From assembly GCA_937916345.1 (NCBI GenBank), contig CALFUE010000002.1:1-7547 (forward strand): a stretch of 7,547 nt of DNA, read 5' to 3'. Under the pieces are notes generated by a model. The model searched no databases, was not told the origin of the DNA, and saw only the letters and a program-made list of their open reading frames with translations. The DNA is from an uncultured bacterium. Its GTDB lineage: Bacteria; Bacillota; Clostridia; Lachnospirales; Lachnospiraceae. Both the position numbers and the translations under genes were made by a program. Positions 1 through 6,225 of this stretch are shown in pieces. The number at the start of each line of letters is the position of its first letter. The first letter of the stretch is position 1.

Positions 1-685
1 AGAAGGACTGGCCGCCATACTGGTTTGAGGCCACCTGCGCCACGATCTGCGTTGTGACATTGCAGGCGGTTGAAAAGCTGTGGGGACGCTCTATCCTGGT
101 CCCGTTTATCACAGTGCCGTTCTGAAGCATGTCCTCCAGATTTATCAGGTCACAATTATGCTCCTTCTGGGCAAAATAATCCATATCATGAAAATGAATT
201 ATTCCCTCTTTGTGAGCCTTTACTATTTCCGCGGGGAGCAGTACCCTGGCAGCCAGATCCTTTGAGACCTCACCCGCCATATAGTCTCTAACCGTGGAAT
301 TTATCACGGGATTCTTGTTTGAGTTTTCCTGCTTAACCTCTTCGTTTATACAGTCGATGAGTGAGAGTATTCCCTCATCGGTGGAATTTGATTTTCTGGC
401 AAGCTCCCTGGTGTAGCGGTATCTGATATATTTCTGTGCCACCTCATAGCCGCGCATCTCCATGATGCCCTTCTCAACCATATCCTGGATCTCCTCCACA
501 TTTACGGTGTGGAGAGAATCCTCAACCTGCTTTCTCACTTTGTCGGCGACTGCCTTGATCTGAGCCTCCGAGAGCCTGTAGATCGCAGCCACCTCCTTGT
601 TTGCCAGCTTGATGGCGTTTACGATCTTTGACAGCTCAAATGTTACTTCCTTTCCGTCTCTCTTTATTACTTTTGCCTTTCCCAT
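1..685 (-). CDS. nrdD: Anaerobic (class III) ribonucleoside-triphosphate reductase, N-terminal part; 3' end outside window
   Basis: The first 228 codons of the large subunit of the oxygen-sensitive reductase are visible. This cytoplasmic glycyl-radical enzyme converts NTPs to dNTPs and is activated by the radical-SAM protein NrdG, which is not in this window. Residues about 4-95 form an ATP-cone allosteric domain, recognisable from VIKRDGKEVTFELSKIVNAI and a later GYEVAQKYIRYRYTR. The catalytic domain then begins, with HFHDMDYF, HNCDLINLEDMLQNGTVING and FSTACNVTTQIVAQVASNQY followed by GGQSF. C178 in HNCDLIN is probably the conserved reductive active-site cysteine (inferred by motif); the radical glycine would lie beyond the window. 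The start ATG (683-685) has an AGAGGAG ribosome binding site at 692-698. The gene has its own control region with two NrdR boxes, so it is probably transcribed independently of the upstream GTPase gene. Identity is secure; only the partial length limits the call. Confidence 0.96.
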   Translation of the reverse strand, partial: MGKAKVIKRDGKEVTFELSKIVNAIKLANKEVAAIYRLSEAQIKAVADKVRKQVEDSLHTVNVEEIQDMVEKGIMEMRGYEVAQKYIRYRYTRELARKSNSTDEGILSLIDCINEEVKQENSNKNPVINSTVRDYMAGEVSKDLAARVLLPAEIVKAHKEGIIHFHDMDYFAQKEHNCDLINLEDMLQNGTVINGTRIERPHSFSTACNVTTQIVAQVASNQYGGQSF

Positions 686-703
686 GACTCGCTCCTCTAT
701 GAT

Positions 704-719
704 AAACTAAATATTGTGG
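704..719. promoter_or_regulatory. NrdR box 1 (proximal to nrdD)
   Basis: The 16-mer AAACTAAATATTGTGG matches the NrdR-box consensus acaCwAtATaTwGtgt at 13 of 16 positions by my count. NrdR is the zinc-finger/ATP-cone repressor of ribonucleotide reductase genes in most bacteria. This box lies 18 bases upstream of the nrdD start codon, just outside its ribosome binding site, and is paired with a second box exactly 31 bases away. Confidence 0.75.
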
Positions 720-734
720 CTGTGTCATTTTTAA

Positions 735-750
735 CCACAAGATATAGTGT
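735..750. promoter_or_regulatory. NrdR box 2 (distal, overlapping the putative nrdD -10 region)
   Basis: The 16-mer CCACAAGATATAGTGT matches the NrdR-box consensus acaCwAtATaTwGtgt at 14 of 16 positions by my count. Its start is 31 bases from the start of box 1, leaving a 15-base gap. That is the roughly three-helical-turn spacing known for functional NrdR box pairs. It overlaps the candidate -10 element, so bound NrdR should block initiation. High dATP or ATP loading of NrdR is the expected signal; the nrdR gene itself is not in the window. Confidence 0.8.
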
Positions 751-774
751 ATAGTATTGTCTCATCTTTGGCAA
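746..774 (-). promoter_or_regulatory. Candidate sigma-A promoter of nrdD
   Basis: On the minus strand, TTGCCA (769-774; 5 of 6 to TTGACA) and TACACT (746-751; 4 of 6 to TATAAT) are separated by 17 bases. Initiation would fall near 739, giving a leader of about 54 bases. The -10 overlaps NrdR box 2, which fits repression. The -35 lies in the short gap just after the stop codon of the upstream GTPase gene. Other TATA-like hexamers are close by (TATACA), so the exact -10 is uncertain. Confidence 0.4.
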
Positions 775-777
775 CAA

Positions 778-3414
778 CTATTTTAAATAATCTTTGATAC
801 TCGCATTTGCGGTCTCTATGGCTGCTTTAAGCTCCCTCCCGGGCATGCGCAGAGCCCCGTAACCGAGGATCATGGTCTGCACCATTGCGTCGGAGCTTGC
901 CACGGTGATATCCATGCGCTTACCCTCCCGCTTTACCATGGCCTCTATGTAGGCATCTGCCGTCTGATCCGTCCCTGTATACACCACGGTTATGTTGCCG
1001 AACTTCTCTGTCTTTGCCGACTTGTCCCTGACCTTATAGGCATCAAACACCAGTATTATATCACCCTCAGTCAACGCGGAATAATTGTCCAATATCTCGC
1101 AGAGCCTTACCCTTGCGGCGTTTATATCGGTACTTGAAATGCTTTTCAGCTCATCCCAGCCGAATATGATATTGTAACCGTCCACAATGAGCCGCTTCGC
1201 CTTTTTCTTCTTTGGCCTGTAGACATAAGGCTCTTCCTTTTTCTCCTTTTTTTCGTACTCCCCGTAGGAAATTTCCTCTTCCTCGTATATATTTTTCTTT
1301 TTTATCTCGCCATATGTGCGCTCAAATACCTCTTTCAGCTCCTTATCCAGTATATATCCCGAATGGTAGGAATCAACAGGCTCTGCCTCACCGCTTTTCC
1401 TTTTGGCCCGCTCAAGCAGAATCTGACCTGCACGTTCAAGCTCCTCATCGGGGTCTGTAGTTTCACCCCCTGTCTCTCCGCCGTGGAATGCCCAGGGCAG
1501 ATGCATATAGTTTTCCACCTCGTACCAGGGCACGTAGAGTCCGGCGCCGTGGGAACAGAATACCGACCCCGCGTCATTTTCCGGATCGCTCTCAGGGTCG
1601 TAGACATTCTCTTCAGGGTTAGATACTGCATCATAATACCCGTCAAAGGTGATCTCGATATTCCCCTGCCCCTTTGTGTAGCTTAGGAGCTCGGAGTGAT
1701 AGCCGAAAAGACCGGACATAGGGGCGATCCCCGTCACGCTCTCACTCTCGGAGGTGTTAATAGTGCCGCCCATACTCATTATGTCATTCATCAGTCTGCC
1801 CGTCTCCCCCAGGGGAAGTACGGCGCTGAAGCGTCCATATGGCTCTAAAAGCTTTACCTCTCCTAAATACATGGATCTCATGAGCCCATGCCGTATCGCC
1901 CTGTAGGTGGCATTTCGCAGATCACCTCCCACGGTGTGCTTTTCATGTGTGCGAAGGGACAGTATCATGATATTAATATCGGTGATGGGAAATCCTCCGA
2001 GGGGGCCTGTATGCTCACGCTCGAGAATATGTGACGCCACAGCCCTGTACGCCGTCTCATCAGAGGAATTCTCAGGCTTTGAGTAAATCACCTTCACACC
2101 CTCGCCCCTCTCGGCGGGAGAAAGGAGCAGATGTACCTCCGCGTAATGCCTCAGAGGCTCGTAATGCCCCACTCCCTCTATGGGAGCAGTTATTGTCTCA
2201 TGATAGAGAGTCCTGCACTTTGAAAACTCCACCGCCACACCGTAGCGGTTTATTATCCTGTCCTTCAGAACATCCGTTCCTATCTCTCCCATCAGGCTTA
2301 AGCTTATCTCGCCGGTGGTCTTTTGGCAGGAAACGGCTATGGTTGGCTCCTCCTCCTCGATCCTTTTGAGTATGTCAAGCATCTGCGCAGTCGAATATGT
2401 ATCAGGATATTTCACCGCTACGCTCATTGTCGGAACAAATACATGCGAGACTGCCTCGCTCTTTGTGGCGGACAGTCCGAGAAGCGCCCCTATCTGACCG
2501 GGTTCAAGCTCATTCACGCGGCAAAAGTCATCCCCGTTATAGATTCGTATACCGCTCACCTTCTCGTCCCCAAAGGTATCTCTCACCCTTGTCACTCCCG
2601 CCAGCTGCTTTACAAAGGTAAGCCTCTCATTTTTATCATCCCGGTTTATCTTGAATACTCTTACTGCAGAATCTTCCCTTTCTTTTCCCTTATATTTTTC
2701 TTCCCAGATCTCCCTCCCGCACAGCGAAAGAAGCCTCAAAAGAGAGCTGATGCCCTCTCCCCTCAAAGCCGAGCCGAACAGGACCGGTATCAGTTTCCTA
2801 TCCGCGCAGGTCCTGAATATCTCCCTCTCCCCGATCCCTCCCCTCTCAAGGTAATTTTCCATCAGGCTCTCATCGCATACGGATACATCCTCATAAAATT
2901 TCTCATCTTCTTTTTCTCCTGAAATAAAAGAAGAGAAATCCACGAAATTTCCCTTCAATCCGTCACTCAGACACTTTATTATATCCCTCGCGGCATCTGC
3001 TTGTTCCCGATACTTTACCAGATCCATCTTGTTCACGAATACAACCGCGGGAACATGAGATGCCTCCAGTATCCTGTACAGATTCTTTATATGGCCGCTG
3101 ATACCCGCCTGTGCTGCCACGACAAGTATTGCCAGATCAGAGACTGAAAGCGCCCTCTCTGTCTCCGGCGCAAAATCTACATGACCCGGGGTATCAGTCA
3201 AAAAGAAATCCATGTCATCTACGCCAAACCTGGCGTGTCTGGCATAGATGGTGATGCCTCTTTTTATCTCCAGCTCGTCCGTATCAAGCATAGTATCCCC
3301 GTGATCCACCCGGCCTTTTTTTTTCAGGACACCCGCCTCATAGAGCATGGCCTCTGACAGTGTGGTCTTTCCGGCGTCCACATGAGCCATGGTCGCGATA
3401 CTAATGCTCCCCAT
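778..3414 (-). CDS. EF-G/TetM-like translational GTPase fused to a C-terminal YacP/Rae1-type NYN nuclease domain
   Basis: This 878-residue cytoplasmic protein should act on ribosomes. Residues 1-240 form a GTPase domain with all signatures: AHVDAGKT (10-17), RGITI switch (52-56), DTPGH (74-78), NKMD (128-131) and GSAL (214-217). EF-G-like domains II to V follow to about residue 600, arranged as in ribosome-protection proteins such as TetM (about 640 residues). A further segment of about 140 residues has the motif CSHGAGLYVPW (620-630) and ends in a lysine/glutamate-rich linker (about 712-741). Residues 742-878 match YacP/Rae1 closely: VDGYNII (744-750), VFDAY (789-793), TADAYIE (818-824), ASSDA (839-843) and YGALRMPGREL (852-862). 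D745, D791, D820 and D842 are candidate metal ligands, so the nuclease looks intact. Rae1 cuts mRNA in the ribosomal A site; that role here is inferred. I chose M8 of the open frame as start because an AGAGGTGA site precedes it and related proteins begin about ten residues before the P-loop. An ATG at 3435 would add seven residues. The gene overlaps the transporter gene by 14 bases. Tetracycline protection is not supported, because the TetM YSPVS tip motif is absent. Confidence 0.95.
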   Translation of the reverse strand: MGSISIATMAHVDAGKTTLSEAMLYEAGVLKKKGRVDHGDTMLDTDELEIKRGITIYARHARFGVDDMDFFLTDTPGHVDFAPETERALSVSDLAILVVAAQAGISGHIKNLYRILEASHVPAVVFVNKMDLVKYREQADAARDIIKCLSDGLKGNFVDFSSFISGEKEDEKFYEDVSVCDESLMENYLERGGIGEREIFRTCADRKLIPVLFGSALRGEGISSLLRLLSLCGREIWEEKYKGKEREDSAVRVFKINRDDKNERLTFVKQLAGVTRVRDTFGDEKVSGIRIYNGDDFCRVNELEPGQIGALLGLSATKSEAVSHVFVPTMSVAVKYPDTYSTAQMLDILKRIEEEEPTIAVSCQKTTGEISLSLMGEIGTDVLKDRIINRYGVAVEFSKCRTLYHETITAPIEGVGHYEPLRHYAEVHLLLSPAERGEGVKVIYSKPENSSDETAYRAVASHILEREHTGPLGGFPITDINIMILSLRTHEKHTVGGDLRNATYRAIRHGLMRSMYLGEVKLLEPYGRFSAVLPLGETGRLMNDIMSMGGTINTSESESVTGIAPMSGLFGYHSELLSYTKGQGNIEITFDGYYDAVSNPEENVYDPESDPENDAGSVFCSHGAGLYVPWYEVENYMHLPWAFHGGETGGETTDPDEELERAGQILLERAKRKSGEAEPVDSYHSGYILDKELKEVFERTYGEIKKKNIYEEEEISYGEYEKKEKKEEPYVYRPKKKKAKRLIVDGYNIIFGWDELKSISSTDINAARVRLCEILDNYSALTEGDIILVFDAYKVRDKSAKTEKFGNITVVYTGTDQTADAYIEAMVKREGKRMDITVASSDAMVQTMILGYGALRMPGRELKAAIETANASIKDYLK

Positions 3415-4690
3415 TGTTGCCTTCACCTCTATCATTCTTTACCAGAGGACGGACGACAAGACTCTCTACCCTCAGCTTGTCCATCTTCTTTACGATCACT
3501 AAACAGTTGTTTTCCGCGTCCTCGTATTTATCGCGCTCCTTCGGTATACGCCCCAGCTTTTCCAACAGATAGCCCGCTATGGTGTCGGATCTCTGAGACT
3601 CATAGGGCAGTCCGGTCAGCTTCGCGAAATCCGGGAGGGGCATGGATCCGTTCACGATGTACACTCCCCCTGCCAATGTCTTTGCCATATCCGCCTCATC
3701 CGTATCGTACTCATCCCTGATCTCGCCGACGATCTCCTCCATCAGATCCTCGATGGTTATCAGCCCGGCTGTCAGGGCATACTCGTCCAGAACTATGGCA
3801 ATGGTCTCACCCTTCTCCTTCATATCCCGAAACAGCTCCGAGATATTTTTGTGCTCATAGGTGAAATAAGGCTTTCTGAGAAGAGCCTCCATGCAGAAGG
3901 GTTCTCCCTTTGAGAGTGCAAGCAGCACATCCTTCATATTTATTATTCCGATTATATTGTCGATATTATCCTCACACACCGGGAATCTGGTGTACATGGA
4001 ACGGGCGTATATCTCCATCATCTGCTCATAAGAGACATTCTGCTGGATGACAGTCATATCCACTCTCGGGATCATGATGCGCCTGGCTTCGTCGTTTCCA
4101 AAATCGAGGAGATTATGTATTATCTCATGCTCATCGCTCTCTATCGCTCCGCTCTCCTCCCCCACATCCGTGATGGTTCTGAATTCCTCCTCCGTCATGG
4201 CGGCAGCCTTTTCATCCTTCTTTACTCCGAGAACAAAAAGCACCACAGCCGAAAGGGCATCCACCACTGCGATCACGGGCGTCAGCACCACCATAAGAGC
4301 CGCTATCACATCGCAGTAAGCCATAGCCAGCTTTTCCGCATTTATAGCGGCATAGGTCTTTGGGGATATCTCACCGAATATGAGGATAAAAAGTGTGAGC
4401 AGCCCGGTGGCCACCCCCACTCCGATGTTCCTGAACAGACTTCCTGCCAGAATGGTGGTTATGGCCGAAGCAGAGATATTTACCACATTGTTTCCGATCA
4501 ATATGGCTGACAGCATCTTTTTCTTGTTTTCCAGAATGGAGAGCACCTTTGCGGCGCGCCGTCTCCCCTCAGATGCATAAGTCCTGATCCTAATTATGTT
4601 TACCATTGTAAAGGCAGTCTCCGCACCTGAAAAAAAAGCGGACAAAAACAGCAGCGCTATCAGTATGGCTAAATAAATGTAATCTGTCAT
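3401..4690 (-). CDS. CNNM/CBS/CorC_HlyC family membrane protein (hemolysin-family, probable divalent-cation transporter)
   Basis: This 429-residue protein of the 'hemolysin C/CorC' family is probably a Mg2+/Co2+ export or homeostasis protein like Bacillus MpfA; the old hemolysin name is misleading. The N-terminal CNNM (DUF21) membrane domain (about 1-155) has hydrophobic segments near 5-27, 61-84, 91-110 and 128-155, with family motifs SGAET (21-25), GNNVVN (66-71) and GEISPKT (106-112). Two CBS domains follow at about 200-330, with MIPRVDM (206-212), RFPVCED (235-241) and TIEDLMEEIVGEIRDEYD (312-329). A CorC_HlyC domain covers about 340-416. The usual DEYGGTAG of the second CBS reads DEYALTAG here (302-309), a small departure of unknown effect. 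The start at 4690 has AAGGAG seven bases upstream and begins directly with the first membrane helix. An open extension to 4828 would run through the upstream terminator and is not believable. It overlaps the GTPase-nuclease gene by 14 bases. Confidence 0.94.
   Translation of the reverse strand: MTDYIYLAILIALLFLSAFFSGAETAFTMVNIIRIRTYASEGRRRAAKVLSILENKKKMLSAILIGNNVVNISASAITTILAGSLFRNIGVGVATGLLTLFILIFGEISPKTYAAINAEKLAMAYCDVIAALMVVLTPVIAVVDALSAVVLFVLGVKKDEKAAAMTEEEFRTITDVGEESGAIESDEHEIIHNLLDFGNDEARRIMIPRVDMTVIQQNVSYEQMMEIYARSMYTRFPVCEDNIDNIIGIINMKDVLLALSKGEPFCMEALLRKPYFTYEHKNISELFRDMKEKGETIAIVLDEYALTAGLITIEDLMEEIVGEIRDEYDTDEADMAKTLAGGVYIVNGSMPLPDFAKLTGLPYESQRSDTIAGYLLEKLGRIPKERDKYEDAENNCLVIVKKMDKLRVESLVVRPLVKNDRGEGNNGEH
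3423..3430 (-). promoter_or_regulatory. Ribosome binding site of the GTPase-nuclease gene, inside the transporter gene
   Basis: AGAGGTGA reads on the minus strand here, about 8 bases before the ATG at 3412-3414. The alternative ATG at 3433-3435 has no comparable purine tract upstream, so this site decides the start. It lies within the last codons of the CorC-type gene, so translation of the two genes is probably coupled. Confidence 0.7.
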
Positions 4691-4749
4691 AGCTTTGCTC
4701 CTTCTTTGATCTGCATCTGATGTCTCACAACGGCGCAGTGCCTTTATGG
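4691..4749 (-). other. Short leader between the terminator and the CorC-type gene; no clear promoter seen
   Basis: Apart from the ribosome binding site, no pair of -35 and -10 hexamers with 16-18 base spacing stands out here on the minus strand. A CATAAA and a TTGTGA occur but lack partners. The CorC-GTPase pair may depend on incomplete termination of the glyQS transcript, or on a promoter too weak or atypical to recognise by eye. Confidence 0.4.
4698..4703 (-). promoter_or_regulatory. Ribosome binding site of the CorC-type gene
   Basis: AAGGAG on the minus strand with a 7-base spacer to the ATG at 4688-4690. It fixes the start of the transporter at MTDYIYLAIL and argues against the 46-residue upstream extension of the same frame. 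Confidence 0.8.
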
Positions 4750-4773
4750 AAAAACCCCCGGGAGAACCGGGGG
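4750..4773 (-). terminator. Intrinsic terminator after glyQS
   Basis: On the minus strand, CCCCCGG (4767-4773) and CCGGGGG (4755-4761) form a 7-bp all-GC stem with a 5-base loop TTCTC, followed at once by TTTTT (4750-4754). It begins 33 bases after the glyQS stop codon and is oriented to end the recO-lipoprotein-glyQS transcript. No T-run follows on the plus strand, so it works in one direction. The start codon of the next gene lies about 60 bases downstream. Confidence 0.9.
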
Positions 4774-4805
4774 ATATTAAACCTGGGCATTTGGGAAAAA
4801 GCAGA

Positions 4806-6212
4806 TCAGAATGCGAGCTTCCCGGCAAAATAAGCCTTCAGCTCCTCTATCTTAATGCGCTCTTGAGCCATGGTATCCCTGTCTCTCACAGTCACGGCTT
4901 TGTCGGTTTCTGAATCAAAATCGTAGGTCACGCAAAAAGGAGTACCTATCTCGTCCTGTCTGCGGTAGCGCTTTCCTATATTTCCTCTGTCGTCAAATTC
5001 ACAGTACCACTCCTTTGAGAGCCCTGTAAATATCTTTTCCGCGCCCTCGGAAAGCTTCTTTGAGAGGGGCAGGACTCCGATCTTTACAGGCGCGATGGCA
5101 GGATGAAAATGCATCACGGTTCTGACATCAGGAGCATCCTCTGTCCCTATATTCTCCTCGTCGTAGGCGGCGCACAGGAATGCCAACACGCATCTGTCTG
5201 CTCCGAGGGATGGCTCAATGACATAAGGGATATATTTCTCATTCTTCGTGTCGTCGAAATATGACATATCCTGACCTGAGACCTCCTGATGACGCCCGAG
5301 GTCATAGTCGGTACGGTCAGCCACACCCCAGAGCTCGCCCCAGCCGAAGGGGAACAAAAACTCAAAATCCGTTGTGGCTTTTGAGTAAAAGGCCAGCTCT
5401 GCGGGGTCATGATCCCTGAGGCGCAGCTCCTCCTCCTTTATGCCGAGAGACAAGAGCCAGTCGCGGCAAAAGCCTCTCCAGTATGAGAACCACTCCAGAT
5501 CAGTCCCGGGTTTGCAAAAGAATTCCAGCTCCATCTGCTCGAACTCTCTGGTACGGAATGTAAAGTTTCCGGGTGTAATCTCGTTTCTGAAGGATTTTCC
5601 GATCTGGCATATTCCGAAGGGAACCTTCTTTCTGGATGTCCTCTGCACATTCTTAAAGTTCACGAATATACCCTGTGCCGTCTCCGGACGCAGATAAACG
5701 GTATTCTTCGCATCCTCCGTCACTCCCTGGAAGGTCTTGAACATCAGATTAAATTCCTTTATCTCGCTGAAATTGTGCTTTCCGCAGAAAGGACAGGGAA
5801 CATTTTTCTCCTCTATAAAGCTCTCCATCTCCTCCTTCTCGAAGGCGTCCACAGGCTTGTCTAAAGTAAGCCCGTTATCATCGGCGTACTCCTCGATCAG
5901 CTGATCGGCTCTGACTCTCTTGTGGCACTCCTTACACTCCATCATGGGATCCGCAAAGCTTCCCACATGTCCGGAAGCCACCCAGGTCTGGGGATTCATG
6001 AGGATGGCGCAGTCTACACCTACATTATAGGGATTCTCCTGAACGAATTTTTTCCACCATGCCTTTTTCACGTTGTTCTTCAGCTCCACGCCCAGAGGAC
6101 CGTAGTCCCAGGTGTTGGCCAGACCGCCGTAGATCTCGCTTCCGGAAAAAATAAAGCCTCTGTTTTTGCAGAGAGCTACGATCTTTTCCATGGTCTTATC
6201 AGTCTGATCCAT
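4806..6212 (-). CDS. glyQS: Glycyl-tRNA synthetase, single-chain (homodimeric) class II type
   Basis: This enzyme charges tRNA-Gly with glycine using ATP in the cytoplasm. At 468 residues it is the usual length for the alpha-2 form found in clostridia, mycoplasmas and archaea, unrelated to the two-subunit glyQ/glyS enzyme. The class II core opens with GFIFSGSEIYGGLANTWDYG (19-38). A zinc-binding insertion has paired cysteines C93/C96 (CKEC) and C140/C143 (CPFC). Motif 2 is FRNEI...RTREFEQME (208-228), and GWGELWGVADRTDYDL lies at 290-305. Motif 3 contains GADRCVLAFL (337-346). An anticodon-binding domain fills about 370-468, including GKRYRRQDEIGTPFCVT. Two adjacent ATGs exist. The second (6210-6212) is preferred because AAGGAG then has a 7-base spacer; the first (6213-6215) would leave only four. 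It follows the lipoprotein gene by 12 bases with no leader or T-box between them, so it is probably expressed from a promoter at or upstream of recO. Confidence 0.98.
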   Translation of the reverse strand: MDQTDKTMEKIVALCKNRGFIFSGSEIYGGLANTWDYGPLGVELKNNVKKAWWKKFVQENPYNVGVDCAILMNPQTWVASGHVGSFADPMMECKECHKRVRADQLIEEYADDNGLTLDKPVDAFEKEEMESFIEEKNVPCPFCGKHNFSEIKEFNLMFKTFQGVTEDAKNTVYLRPETAQGIFVNFKNVQRTSRKKVPFGICQIGKSFRNEITPGNFTFRTREFEQMELEFFCKPGTDLEWFSYWRGFCRDWLLSLGIKEEELRLRDHDPAELAFYSKATTDFEFLFPFGWGELWGVADRTDYDLGRHQEVSGQDMSYFDDTKNEKYIPYVIEPSLGADRCVLAFLCAAYDEENIGTEDAPDVRTVMHFHPAIAPVKIGVLPLSKKLSEGAEKIFTGLSKEWYCEFDDRGNIGKRYRRQDEIGTPFCVTYDFDSETDKAVTVRDRDTMAQERIKIEELKAYFAGKLAF

Positions 6213-6219
6213 CATCCTA

Positions 6220-6225
6220 CTCCTT
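6220..6225 (-). promoter_or_regulatory. Ribosome binding site of glyQS, touching the lipoprotein stop codon
   Basis: AAGGAG on the minus strand overlaps the TAA stop (6225-6227) of the preceding gene by one base. The spacer is 7 bases to the ATG at 6210-6212 and 4 bases to the ATG at 6213-6215, which favours the former. Confidence 0.75.

Noticed and set aside
714..740. Inverted repeat TTGTGG/CCACAA as a terminator for the GTPase-nuclease gene
   Set aside because: The stem is only 6 bp with a 15-base loop and no proper T-run. The arms are the outer halves of the two NrdR boxes, which explains the symmetry.
1266..1277. Perfect 12-base palindrome AGGAAATTTCCT inside the linker-coding region
   Set aside because: It is short, sits within coding sequence, has no partner copy in the window and no known operator match; likely chance.
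2323..2922. 199-residue open frame on the plus strand
   Set aside because: It is antisense to GTPase domains with clear motifs; the translation is low-complexity, with no family resemblance.
778..3414. Tetracycline resistance ribosomal protection gene (tetM/tetO type)
   Set aside because: The fold is similar, but the YSPVS tip motif is missing, an extra nuclease domain is present, and the gene lies among housekeeping genes with no mobile element.
4691..4828. 46-residue N-terminal extension of the CorC-type protein
   Set aside because: It would be encoded through the terminator hairpin and the end of glyQS. The ATG at 4690 has a good ribosome binding site and starts at the first membrane helix.
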